Assembly (NCBI GenBank): GCA_017882065.1 | Contig: JADGQD010000008.1 | Location: 1-22,621, forward strand | Direction of reading: 5' to 3' | Source: Anaerolineales bacterium | GTDB lineage: Bacteria; Chloroflexota; Anaerolineae; Anaerolineales; Villigracilaceae | Length of the DNA: 22,621 nt | Shown here: positions 1 through 6,936 of the stretch, in pieces | How the letters are laid out: each line of letters begins with the position of its first letter | How positions within the stretch are numbered: position 1 is the stretch's first letter | Program-made: the position numbers and the translations under genes | Notes under the pieces: generated by a model | Told to the model about the DNA's origin: nothing | What the model saw: the letters and a program-made list of their open reading frames with translations, nothing else | The model's database searches: none

Positions 1-339
1 GGAAGCCCCACCCGTGACGATAGAACGCGCCAGCCCGATGGCATCCGCTGCCAGTGTTACGGTCACAGAGAGCAGCACGACCGTCCCTGTGCGTAGGGTC
101 AGCAAGATTTGACCAGGTGCAGCCTCCTTCTGCGGATATGGGCGGAATGTGCGGATTAGTGTCAACAGGGCGGAGAGCAGGGCGAGTTGGATGCCGAACG
201 AGCCAACCGCGTCATAGGGGTCCGAGGCAAATGGGTTGGCGGCTCCCAGCGAGGGGGCGTGTTTGCAGAAATCAAAGAAGATGTAAAAAAGGATTGATAG
301 TCCGAAGACAAACAGGGCGAGGGCTTTAAGTTTTCGCAT
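1..339 (-). CDS. Membrane protein, unknown function (partial, C-terminus off the left edge)
   Basis: An open frame runs from an ATG at 339 to the window edge, giving 113 residues with no stop. The N-terminus (MRKLKALALFVFGLSILFYI) is a hydrophobic segment at residues 5-22. Two more hydrophobic segments follow, near residues 46-63 (SFGIQLALLSALLTLI) and 82-100 (LRTGTVVLLSVTVTLAA), so this looks like a small multi-pass membrane protein. I recognise no family motif. There is no strong ribosome binding site just upstream of the ATG, so the start is only moderately secure. It follows the lpd gene on the same strand, but a strong terminator lies between them, so it is probably transcribed separately. 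Confidence 0.55.
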   Translation of the reverse strand, partial: MRKLKALALFVFGLSILFYIFFDFCKHAPSLGAANPFASDPYDAVGSFGIQLALLSALLTLIRTFRPYPQKEAAPGQILLTLRTGTVVLLSVTVTLAADAIGLARSIVTGGAS

Positions 340-397
340 GGAGACAATTCTAATCCTGCAGGCTGTCATTACCTGCCAGAAGGTACCCAAAATAAAT

Positions 398-426
398 GTC
401 CCCGGCACTTCCGAAGTGCCGGGGAC
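398..426 (-). terminator. Rho-independent terminator downstream of lpd
   Basis: A perfect 13-bp inverted repeat (GTCCCCGGCACTT, loop CCG, AAGTGCCGGGGAC) lies six bases past the lpd stop. Read on the minus strand it is followed by the T-rich run ATTTATTTT. The stem is GC-rich with a tight three-base loop, as expected of an intrinsic terminator. It separates lpd from the partial membrane protein gene. Confidence 0.85.
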
Positions 427-431
427 TTATG

Positions 432-1847
432 TTAGATATGGATCGCGCTCCCCTCCGCGGCATGCGCGGCTTCCATCAGCACTTCGCTCAACGTCGGGTG
501 GGCATGAACGTTGCGGGCGATTTCGGCCGTGGTCAGTTCCAGCATGTGCGCCAGGGTCAGCTCCGGCAGGAGTTCGGTCACTTCCGGGCCGACCAGCGTA
601 GCACCCAGGATTTCGCCGTATTTCTCGTCCACCACCAGTTTGACCCAACCGGTGTAATCGCCCAGCCCGAGCGCCTTGCCGTTGGCCTGGAAGGGGAAAC
701 GCCCGATCTTCACGGTATAACCACGTTCCTTCGCCTGCGCCTCGGTCAGCCCGAAGGAGGCCACCTGCGGCTGGCAGTACGTCGCGCGCGGCATCATTTC
801 ATAATCCAGCGTAACCGTCTCGTGCCCGGCAATATTTTCGGCGCAGATAATGCCCATCGCCGAGCCGACGTGCGCCAGCATCAGTTTGCCGGTTACGTCG
901 CCAATGGCCCAGATACCAGGGACGTTGGTCGCCATCTTTTCGTCAATTTCGACAAATCCGTGCTCACTGATTTTGACACCGGCTTCTTCCAGCCCCAGTC
1001 CTTTGGAATTGGGGTGGAAACCGATTGCCACCAGCGCCTGTTCCGCTTCGAGCACTTTGGTAGCACCCTCAACCGATACCGTGACCTTGACGCCGGTCTT
1101 TGTTGCTTCGACTACCTCGACCTTGTGCCCAGCCAGCAGTTTCACCCCGCGCTTGGTAAATGCTTTAGAGACTTCGGCGGCGGCTTCCTCTTCCTCCAGC
1201 GGCAGGATGTGCGGAAGCATCTCCACCACTGTCACCTCCACACCGTAGGAACTCCACACGGTGGCGAACTCCATCCCGATGGCACCCGCCCCGATGATGA
1301 CCGCGCTCTTGGGTAGTTTCTCCTGCAAAATCGCTTCCCAATAAGTGACGACTTTCTCGCCATCCACCTTCCAAGCTCCGGGTACTGCGGCTGAAGCGCC
1401 AGTTGCCACGATGATGTTTTTGGCGGTCAACTCAGTCAGTTTGCCGTCTTTATCGGTAACGGAAACAGCCCTGAGCGTTGTCGAAGCGCCTGTCGTCAGT
1501 TTCGCTGTTCCCATGAAAACGGAGATGTTGTTTTTCTTCATCAAAAAGCCAACGCCTTTGACCAGGCGATCCGACACCTGGCGCGAGCGTTTGACCGCTG
1601 CGGAATAGTCGAGTTTCAGGTTGTCGAACGAAAAGCCAAATTCCTTGCCGCGCTCGCGCAGGATATACGCGATTTCGGCGTTGCGCAGCAGCGCCTTCGA
1701 AGGGATGCAGCCAACGTTTAAACACACGCCACCCAGCCATTGCTTGTCCACGATGGCGGTCTTAAGTCCCAACTGCGCGGCGCGGATGGCAGACACATAA
1801 CCACCCGGTCCCGCGCCGAACACGAGAACATCATAGGTTTCAGCCAT
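432..1847 (-). CDS. lpdA: Dihydrolipoamide dehydrogenase (E3)
   Basis: This 471-residue FAD-dependent pyridine nucleotide-disulfide oxidoreductase reoxidises dihydrolipoyl groups of 2-oxoacid dehydrogenase complexes or of glycine cleavage, with NAD+ as acceptor. Visible motifs are the FAD-binding GAGPGGY (residues 11-17), the redox-active disulfide GGVCLNVGCIPSK (Cys42/Cys47), the NAD-binding GAGAIGMEFA in the middle, the second FAD motif (IWAIGDVTG) and the C-terminal HAHPTLSE, whose His450 and Glu455 form the catalytic pair. Length is normal for the family. The ATG at 1847 is chosen because AGGAGG lies five bases upstream; the in-frame GTG two codons earlier would overlap that site. No E1/E2 or glycine-cleavage genes are adjacent. 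The loop at residues about 121-127 is encoded by a short dispersed repeat (1468-1490). Confidence 0.97.
   Translation of the reverse strand: MAETYDVLVFGAGPGGYVSAIRAAQLGLKTAIVDKQWLGGVCLNVGCIPSKALLRNAEIAYILRERGKEFGFSFDNLKLDYSAAVKRSRQVSDRLVKGVGFLMKKNNISVFMGTAKLTTGASTTLRAVSVTDKDGKLTELTAKNIIVATGASAAVPGAWKVDGEKVVTYWEAILQEKLPKSAVIIGAGAIGMEFATVWSSYGVEVTVVEMLPHILPLEEEEAAAEVSKAFTKRGVKLLAGHKVEVVEATKTGVKVTVSVEGATKVLEAEQALVAIGFHPNSKGLGLEEAGVKISEHGFVEIDEKMATNVPGIWAIGDVTGKLMLAHVGSAMGIICAENIAGHETVTLDYEMMPRATYCQPQVASFGLTEAQAKERGYTVKIGRFPFQANGKALGLGDYTGWVKLVVDEKYGEILGATLVGPEVTELLPELTLAHMLELTTAEIARNVHAHPTLSEVLMEAAHAAEGSAIHI
1468..1490. repeat. Short dispersed palindromic element inside lpd
   Basis: The motif CCCTGAGCGTTGTCGAAGCG matches the general form CCCTGAGC-n-GTCGAAGGG of a small imperfectly palindromic repeat found scattered in many environmental bacterial genomes, often in-frame within genes. 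A second copy lies in ccmH at 9543-9562. Within lpd it encodes part of a variable loop (ASTTLRAVS) between the active-site region and the NAD domain. The family assignment is from memory of such repeats, not from a search. Confidence 0.45.
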
Positions 1848-1884
1848 AAGCACCTCCTAAATCTTAAAAGGGAACCAGTACCTT

Positions 1885-1890
1885 ATTATA
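1885..1890 (-). promoter_or_regulatory. Putative extended -10 promoter element for lpd
   Basis: On the minus strand the sequence reads TGTTATAAT, an exact TATAAT with an upstream TG in the extended -10 position. A start site about seven bases downstream would give a leader of about 30 bases before the lpd ATG. No convincing -35 box is visible, which is tolerable for extended -10 promoters. Confidence 0.4.
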
Positions 1891-1895
1891 ACAAC

Positions 1896-2317
1896 TCATA
1901 TGCCCGCAGCGATGTTGTACATTTTGGCCTGGTCTTTCCAGGTGCCATCCGAGTTAATGACGTAGAAGACAATATAACCGACCATCGAGCACCCGGAGGA
2001 AAAGGTTTCCATAAATAGTAAAGGTGATTGCCAGCGGGAGCAGGAACGGGCGGTGAACAAGTGTCCGCGGGACCAGATCCCAATACTGGGTGCGCTCTTT
2101 ATCCAGGATGTCCAGCCGGACGTTCTGAGCCAATGACTGGAAGCGTGAGCAGTGCGTGAGGCACGACCAGCACATCGCAGGATTGCCCCAACTCAATCCT
2201 GGTGAGTGCCAACGTGTCCTCCATTATGTAGGGGAGTATAAACTCGAGAAATGACTTGCTGTAGGAGGCCTGAGACTTTTGGCTTTGCATGGAATTGGAG
2301 ATACCTTTGGTGGGCAT
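1896..2317 (-). pseudogene. Frameshifted remnant of a protein-coding gene, family unknown
   Basis: The 540-base stretch between lpd and the chagasin-like gene has no intact gene, but three minus-strand frames hold protein-like segments in succession. The first starts at ATG 2317 and gives a hydrophobic segment (FLEFILPYIMEDTLALTRIE, then CDVLVVPHALLTLPVIGS). The second gives DILDKERTQYWDLVPRTLVH and FLLPLAITFTIYGN. The third gives MVGYIVFYVINSDGTWKDQA and ends in MYNIAAGI at TGA 1896. The pieces abut without overlapping, as expected of one gene broken by two frameshifts. I cannot name the family. A run of chance open frames is the alternative. Confidence 0.4.
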
Positions 2318-2391
2318 GGGGTAATTATAAAAACAAACGCGGAGACAATGTGCCCCCGTATTTATTCTGATAGGAAGGGATGGGTTCCGCC

Positions 2392-2787
2392 TTATTTCAC
2401 TTTCACCGTGACCGCGAACGTGTCAATTGGATCTGCCCCCGTTTCCCACGGGCGGTGGTAGACCAGCGTCAGCGTGACAGTGCCCGCCTTCAGGGCTTTG
2501 AAGGTAAGGGTCAGGGTTCCGCCCGAACCGACCAGACCCGGATTGCTGCTGCTAAACACGGGGTCACCGACCTGCTCGAACATGGTCGTATCCAAATCTT
2601 TTGCTTCCCAGGTGTAGCCAGTGGATGGATTGCCATCCAGCGTAATAACAAGTTGCTCACCCACCTTGACTTCCACCTGGCTGCCCTTATCAGCGGCGGT
2701 CAGGTTGGCCTGTTTGGACGAGCTACAAGCGGTTACGAGGATAAGCACCACGGCAAGAGTGACAAGGCACAAGGTTTTGCGTAACAC
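2392..2787 (-). CDS. Chagasin-like (I42 family) cysteine protease inhibitor lipoprotein
   Basis: This 131-residue lipoprotein has a signal peptide with lipobox LVTAC (lipid-modified Cys21) followed by one chagasin-type immunoglobulin-like domain. All three inhibitory loops of the I42 family are visible: NPSTGY (residues 53-58), GSGG (87-90) and RPWE (112-115). Members bind the active-site cleft of papain-like cysteine peptidases; here the protein would sit on the outer face of the cytoplasmic membrane. The GTG at 2787 is chosen because AAAGGAG lies five bases upstream, whereas the ATG six codons earlier has no such site. It lies just downstream of a secreted protein gene on the same strand; no cysteine protease gene is visible in the window. 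Confidence 0.9.
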   Translation of the reverse strand: MLRKTLCLVTLAVVLILVTACSSSKQANLTAADKGSQVEVKVGEQLVITLDGNPSTGYTWEAKDLDTTMFEQVGDPVFSSSNPGLVGSGGTLTLTFKALKAGTVTLTLVYHRPWETGADPIDTFAVTVKVK

Positions 2788-2864
2788 GTTTTCTCCTTTT
2801 ACCATGTGATTATCAAAGAGACGTTAAGACGCCGCGTTATGGTCCATGAGCAGCATCCTGCAAT

Positions 2865-4484
2865 CTACGGAGAGGCATTGCTGACATCCGTAACGTAATC
2901 AAATGCTCCCTGGCAGATGGGAGTCAGGTGCGAGGAGACATGTTCCCAGTCCAGCGGTTCACCACTGTTCCTGGTCTTATCCACCGCCAGACCCAGGCAG
3001 CCAGGCCCGGCGTTGTAGTTAACCAGACTGAACCGCCAGAAGTCTTCATAAGTAACAGGTGTATCCTTATCATTACCATCGTTAAGATCAATGACCATCC
3101 CGGTCTGGTCACAGTTGGCGAGTAGAGTCTCGGCGAAGATGCTCACGCTTTTCTCGGCGCGGTCCAGGTCAATCCCCAGCGGGCAATCCGGGCAGGAGGC
3201 ATTCACGCTGCTGACCAGGGCGTTGCGCAGCGTTTCCTGTTGTTCGGAATTGAGGTGAGCATACCCTCGGCGGCAAATGGCACCCTCCAGCACTGAAGGA
3301 CAGAACTGTTCGAAGAAAGGCCGGTTCCAGAGTAAGGTGGTATCTGCCCCGCCATTCGTCATCTGTCCCAGACCGGCCTCCGGATGGCCGATTGTCAAAC
3401 CGGGCCAGAACTGGCTCTCACGGCTGAAGATGTTTTTGAGTACCTGGGCCGGGATACCGGTCCCCTGGGCCGCGCTGAAGATCAGACCGTCAAAGCGGTT
3501 CTGCCAGTCATCCACTGCACTGCGGGCTGTCTCCAGCCCGCAGGGACTGACAAGCCCATTATCGAGCAGGCCGCCATCGGTACAAGGGGATGCGTCTGCC
3601 ACGCCCTGCTTTATCAAATTGGCTGCCAGGTATTCGTAGGGAATATTCGTTGCCAGGTCTGCGGCGCGAGACGGAGTGGAAAGCCAGGCCGGAACTCCGC
3701 CGACGGGCGGGAAGGCTCCCCAGGTCTGTGAGCAGCCTGCCAGCGGCGCGCCGCGCCACTGTGTGCTTAATACATCCACATACCAGGAATGGTCGGCGGG
3801 ATCATCTGACGTAACTACCCGCACCCGGGCTTCGAAAAGTACGCTGCTATCGCCGTAACTTGAATTAGCCCAGAATTCAAGATACAGGCCGTCGTCGTCG
3901 GTAGGTACCAGGTCCACCTGACAGACGGGGTCGCAGGTGAAGGCTATGCCGTCCATCCGCCCGGCCAGGCTGGTAATGTGCGCGCCTTCCATCGGCTCCT
4001 CGCCGCTCAATACCAGAATTGGTAAGGCTTCACAGCGGGAGGTTGAATTGAAGGGGACACACCCATCCAGCGCAACCCATACGACCGGCGGCGGCTGGGC
4101 CACGGCCACATCCCGCTGGGCGGGTTCGGATTTGAAGAACACCAGATAATACCCCTGGCAGGCGGCGGGATTCTCCTCTGCGGTATCACATGGCCTGGTG
4201 GCCAACCACTTATCGTAAAGTGCCGCGCTGCAGACGGTGTAAATCTCGCCGCTGGTTGGCGTTCCTCCGTGGTCAACTTTAATCGAACAGGCGACTTTGT
4301 TATCCACCCAACCGGTCAACCACCATTCATAGGAGGTGTAATCTTGCGTAATAATGGCGAAGCGGTCTGGACCTGGAGGCTGTTCCGCCGCGGCAGATAC
4401 GCGCCGGGTCCCGAAAGCGGACATTGACGCAAAGACGAACAGGAGGGTGGTGGCCGTCCAGCCGGCCCGGAAGCGATTACCCAT
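2865..4484 (-). CDS. Secreted protein with lytic transglycosylase-like (SLT) core
   Basis: This protein of about 539 residues has an N-terminal signal peptide (TTLLFVFASMSAFGTRRVSA). The C-terminal half contains a lysozyme-like signature: SRESQFWPG (residues 354-362; Glu356 would be the catalytic acid), then AGLGQMT (370-376) and a later YNAGPG, the spacing of soluble lytic transglycosylases that cleave peptidoglycan. The N-terminal half is Cys-rich with no family I recognise, perhaps a binding domain. Many paired cysteines suggest an extracytoplasmic disulfide-bonded protein. I chose the ATG at 4484; the in-frame ATG at 4511 lies in the loop of a terminator hairpin and is unlikely to be used. 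Enzymatic function is inferred and not certain. Confidence 0.7.
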   Translation of the reverse strand: MGNRFRAGWTATTLLFVFASMSAFGTRRVSAAAEQPPGPDRFAIITQDYTSYEWWLTGWVDNKVACSIKVDHGGTPTSGEIYTVCSAALYDKWLATRPCDTAEENPAACQGYYLVFFKSEPAQRDVAVAQPPPVVWVALDGCVPFNSTSRCEALPILVLSGEEPMEGAHITSLAGRMDGIAFTCDPVCQVDLVPTDDDGLYLEFWANSSYGDSSVLFEARVRVVTSDDPADHSWYVDVLSTQWRGAPLAGCSQTWGAFPPVGGVPAWLSTPSRAADLATNIPYEYLAANLIKQGVADASPCTDGGLLDNGLVSPCGLETARSAVDDWQNRFDGLIFSAAQGTGIPAQVLKNIFSRESQFWPGLTIGHPEAGLGQMTNGGADTTLLWNRPFFEQFCPSVLEGAICRRGYAHLNSEQQETLRNALVSSVNASCPDCPLGIDLDRAEKSVSIFAETLLANCDQTGMVIDLNDGNDKDTPVTYEDFWRFSLVNYNAGPGCLGLAVDKTRNSGEPLDWEHVSSHLTPICQGAFDYVTDVSNASP

Positions 4485-4495
4485 ATCTCTGATAA

Positions 4496-4525
4496 AAGAG
4501 TCCGCTATCATTATAGCGGACTCTT
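4496..4525 (-). terminator. Rho-independent terminator ending the ccm cluster
   Basis: A perfect 13-bp inverted repeat (AAGAGTCCGCTAT, loop CATT on the plus strand, ATAGCGGACTCTT) lies ten bases beyond the ccmD stop. On the minus strand it is followed by TTTTATC. It marks the 3' end of the ccm transcript and overlaps the potential upstream start of the next gene. Confidence 0.8.
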
Positions 4526-4535
4526 GCCTTTGTTG

Positions 4536-4688
4536 CTAATCCTTTTTTTGGATTTCTTTGAGTGTTTGTAAATCCCGCTTCAGGTTGCGCCAGCGGTTAA
4601 ATAGACTGAGGATGTAAAGTGCAAGCACGGTGAGGATCACCGCATACCCGGCGAGCATGTATTTTATCGAGGTGGCATATTCAATCAT
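4536..4688 (-). CDS. ccmD: CcmD-like small membrane protein
   Basis: A 50-residue frame begins MIEYATSIKYMLAGYAVILT and continues through one transmembrane segment (about residues 11-29) into a basic, helical cytoplasmic tail (NRWRNLKRDLQTLKEIQKKD). This is the usual CcmD architecture: one helix followed by a charged coiled tail. CcmD helps release holo-CcmE from the CcmABC complex. The gene starts 11 bases after ccmC stops and is followed directly by a terminator, the position ccmD often occupies. Sequence conservation in CcmD is low, so the call rests on length, topology and context. Confidence 0.8.
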   Translation of the reverse strand: MIEYATSIKYMLAGYAVILTVLALYILSLFNRWRNLKRDLQTLKEIQKKD

Positions 4689-4699
4689 GGCCTAATCCT

Positions 4700-5398
4700 T
4701 TACTGCAATTCTTCAAGTTTGAGTTGTTCAACCTGTTGAGCAAGCTGGCCCAGGCGGATGCGATGCCAAAAAAGGTTGACGAAGATGACCGAGAAGGTAA
4801 ACAGGGCAAAGAACATTGTGGCGAGCATTTTTGATGTCATATCGAAATTACCCTGCGAGGCGGTGGAATTCGTCCCGATGACTACCGGATGGATGGTGCG
4901 GAAAAGTCGAATGGACATGAAGGTGATCGGCACACTGATCGCGCCGATGAGCGTGTAGACTGCGCTAAAACGGGCGCGCCGGTCGGGGTCGTCAAGTCCC
5001 TGGCGGAGCAGGAGGTAGGCGATATAAACCATCTCGAGGATGGCGGCAGTGGTCAGGCGCGGTTCCCAGGTCCAGTAAGCGCCCCAGGAGGGGCGTGCCC
5101 AGATAGAACCAGTGACGATGGCAATGATGAAGAAGACCAGGCTTATTTCCACGGCGGCCAGTTCAACGATATCCCATTTCTGGTCATGCTTGATCAGGTA
5201 GACAACCCCAGCGACAGCCGCGGCGATGAAGCCGAGCATTCCAACCCAGGCATTGGCGACGTGGAAATAGAAAATTTTCTGAACGTAGTTCATGGTCGCT
5301 TCCAGCGGTGCGTATAGAAAGACCATGCCGAGAGCGGCCAGGAAGAGCAGAACAGAGGCAACGTTGAGCACTTTTAAAACAATCGGTTGAGGTTTCAT
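4700..5398 (-). CDS. ccmC: Heme handling protein CcmC (CcsA/CcmC/CcmF family)
   Basis: This 232-residue protein has about six transmembrane helices and the tryptophan-rich WWD-type motif WGAYWTWEPRLT (residues 105-116), which holds heme for transfer to CcmE at the outer face of the membrane. The two conserved ligand histidines are visible in YFHVANAW (His46) and RTIHP (His170). In classical CcmC the motif ends WDxRLT; here the Asp is Glu. The ATG at 5398 is chosen because TTGGAG lies six bases upstream; an in-frame ATG eight codons earlier lacks such a site. It lies 36 bases after ccmB and 11 bases before ccmD. Confidence 0.95.
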   Translation of the reverse strand: MKPQPIVLKVLNVASVLLFLAALGMVFLYAPLEATMNYVQKIFYFHVANAWVGMLGFIAAAVAGVVYLIKHDQKWDIVELAAVEISLVFFIIAIVTGSIWARPSWGAYWTWEPRLTTAAILEMVYIAYLLLRQGLDDPDRRARFSAVYTLIGAISVPITFMSIRLFRTIHPVVIGTNSTASQGNFDMTSKMLATMFFALFTFSVIFVNLFWHRIRLGQLAQQVEQLKLEELQ

Positions 5399-5434
5399 AT
5401 ATTCTCCAATAGAGTGGAACAAGGGGAGTGTCTT

Positions 5435-6163
5435 CTATTCTTCAACCACGTAATCGAAAACCATATAAGCGACCGCGGTAAAAATCACATCATAAACGAT
5501 TAGCAGGTTGATGTAAGGCATGACCTCCGTCAGTGCCAGACCTTGTAGAAAACCGCTGCTGGCTTTGACTGCTGCGATCAGAATGGGGATAACGACCGGG
5601 AAAAGGAGGATGGGCAGCAACACATCCCGGGTGCGGGTCTGGACCGCCATGCTGGATAGCAAAGTCCCAACGGCAACATATCCGACCGAACCAAGCAGGA
5701 TGACGACAATTAACCCGGGATTGAACAGGTTGGTGTTATACAGCACACTGTAGACCGGCAGGACAACGACTTCGACGATAAGCATGAAAGCCAGGTTACT
5801 GATCGTCTTGCCAAAATAGATTGCTGAACGGTCCACCGGAGCGAGCAGGAGACCGTCAAGGCAGCCTCGGTCTTTTTCGACCGCCATCGAGCGGTTCAGC
5901 CCCAGCGTCCCGGCGAAGGCGAAAGTGGCCCACAAAATTCCCGGCGTGGCCACCCGACGCGTCAACGGATCCAGTTCGAGGGCAAAATTGAAGATCAAGA
6001 TAACCAGCAGGGCAAAAACCAGCATGGCCGAGAGAAGTTCGCGCGAGCGCAGTTCGGCAGCCAGGTCTTTCCAGACAATTGCACCGATGGCGTTCAGAAA
6101 GCCCGACGATGGACGACGGACGATGGACGACGGTCTGTGGTCTGTGGTCTGTGGTCTGTTCAT
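5435..6163 (-). CDS. ccmB: Heme exporter membrane subunit CcmB
   Basis: This 242-residue integral membrane subunit forms the CcmAB ABC transporter that drives release of holo-CcmE. Its early IVWKDLAAELRSRE segment, the LGLNRSMAVEKDRGCLDGLL segment and six hydrophobic helices are typical of CcmB. The ATG at 6163 overlaps the end of ccmA at a one-base interval (TGATATG), so the two are probably translationally coupled. The first 20 residues (rich in Arg-Pro and Thr-Asp-His) are encoded by a heptanucleotide repeat tract, absent from usual CcmB proteins. No alternative ATG lies between the repeat and the first helix, so gain or loss of a single repeat would shift the frame. Confidence 0.93.
   Translation of the reverse strand: MNRPQTTDHRPSSIVRRPSSGFLNAIGAIVWKDLAAELRSRELLSAMLVFALLVILIFNFALELDPLTRRVATPGILWATFAFAGTLGLNRSMAVEKDRGCLDGLLLAPVDRSAIYFGKTISNLAFMLIVEVVVLPVYSVLYNTNLFNPGLIVVILLGSVGYVAVGTLLSSMAVQTRTRDVLLPILLFPVVIPILIAAVKASSGFLQGLALTEVMPYINLLIVYDVIFTAVAYMVFDYVVEE
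6105..6160. repeat. ccmB: Heptanucleotide tandem repeat tract at the ccmB start
   Basis: Eight consecutive 7-base units in one unbroken register: GACGATG, GACGACG, GACGATG, GACGACG, then GTCTGTG three times and GTCTGTT. Two unrelated unit families share the same phase. The tract lies within codons 2-20 of ccmB, one base pair from the start codon. Because seven is not a multiple of three, copy-number change alters the reading frame. Confidence 0.9.
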
Positions 6164-6164
6164 A

Positions 6165-6863
6165 TCAGCCTGCCAGCGCCTGACGGTAAAAGTCGAGCAG
6201 GTTGTTCTTGCCCAGCCCGTTCCGGCTGGCTGAGGCGGAGATACCTCCGCGTGAAAGCACATCGAAGCGCGACGCCAGGTCCTCGACCCGCCCCAGATCG
6301 TGCGAGGTCATGACCACGGTCCGGCCTTGTCCCGCCACCTCGCGCAGGAGACGGTCGAGCATATCGCAGGCATCCTGGTCGAGACCGGTGTGTGGTTCGT
6401 CGAACAGGAGCACGTCCGGGTCATGCAGGATGGCCCGTCCGATGGCGAGACGCTGCTGCATGCCACGCGAGAATGTCCGCACCAGGTCGCGGCGGCGGGA
6501 GGTGAGTCCCACCAGTTCCAGAACCTCGTTAATCCGCTGACTCAGTTCCAACACACCATACATCCTCCCATAGAAACGCAGGTTCTCTTCAGCGGTAAGC
6601 TCGCCATACAACAGCGGAAGGTGCGAGACCACGCCCAGGTTACGACGGACGGCGGCAGCCTGGGCGGGAAGAAGGTAACCCGCTACGCGGACTTCACCCA
6701 GCGTAGGCCGCGAGAGCGAGGCCAGGATGCGCAGGAAGGTGGTCTTGCCGGCTCCGTTCGGACCGAGCAGGGCCACGAATTCCCCTTCCTGCACCTCGAA
6801 ATCCAGGCCGCGCAGGACGGTTTTCAAGCCAAAACGTTTGACAAGCTTTTTGACAGCAATCAT
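6165..6863 (-). CDS. ccmA: Heme exporter ATP-binding subunit CcmA
   Basis: This 232-residue ABC ATPase shows Walker A GPNGAGKT (residues 34-41), the signature region FSRGMQQR (131-138), Walker B VLLFDEP (151-157) and the switch histidine in TSHD (His188). Length and the short compact domain are typical of CcmA. With CcmB it uses ATP hydrolysis to release heme-loaded CcmE from CcmC/CcmD. It is followed one base later by ccmB. No strong ribosome binding site is seen upstream of its ATG. The 73-base gap before it holds a long inverted repeat. Confidence 0.95.
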   Translation of the reverse strand: MIAVKKLVKRFGLKTVLRGLDFEVQEGEFVALLGPNGAGKTTFLRILASLSRPTLGEVRVAGYLLPAQAAAVRRNLGVVSHLPLLYGELTAEENLRFYGRMYGVLELSQRINEVLELVGLTSRRRDLVRTFSRGMQQRLAIGRAILHDPDVLLFDEPHTGLDQDACDMLDRLLREVAGQGRTVVMTSHDLGRVEDLASRFDVLSRGGISASASRNGLGKNNLLDFYRQALAG

Positions 6864-6882
6864 GCGGTTAAATCTAGACTAT

Positions 6883-6930
6883 TTGCGGGTTCATCCGTGT
6901 TTCAAAGCGGAAGGCGGATGAACCTCGCAA
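6883..6930. repeat. Intercistronic inverted repeat between the lipoprotein gene and ccmA
   Basis: The arms TTGCGGGTTCATCCG (6883-6897) and CGGATGAACCTCGCAA (6915-6930) pair over about 15 bp with one bulged base around a 17-base loop. No T-run follows on the minus strand, so it is not a standard terminator. It may be an mRNA processing or stability hairpin, or partial attenuation between the upstream ccm genes and ccmABCD. Confidence 0.6.
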
Positions 6931-6936
6931 TGGATA

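Noticed and set aside
396..1316. Long plus-strand open frame (306 codons) opposite lpd
   Set aside because: It lies wholly antisense to the convincing dihydrolipoamide dehydrogenase gene, crosses a terminator at its start, and its product is rich in His/Arg/Gln as expected of a reverse-strand shadow.
6105..6160. CRISPR-like repetition at the ccmB start
   Set aside because: Units are only seven bases and directly adjacent with no spacers; it is a simple tandem repeat.
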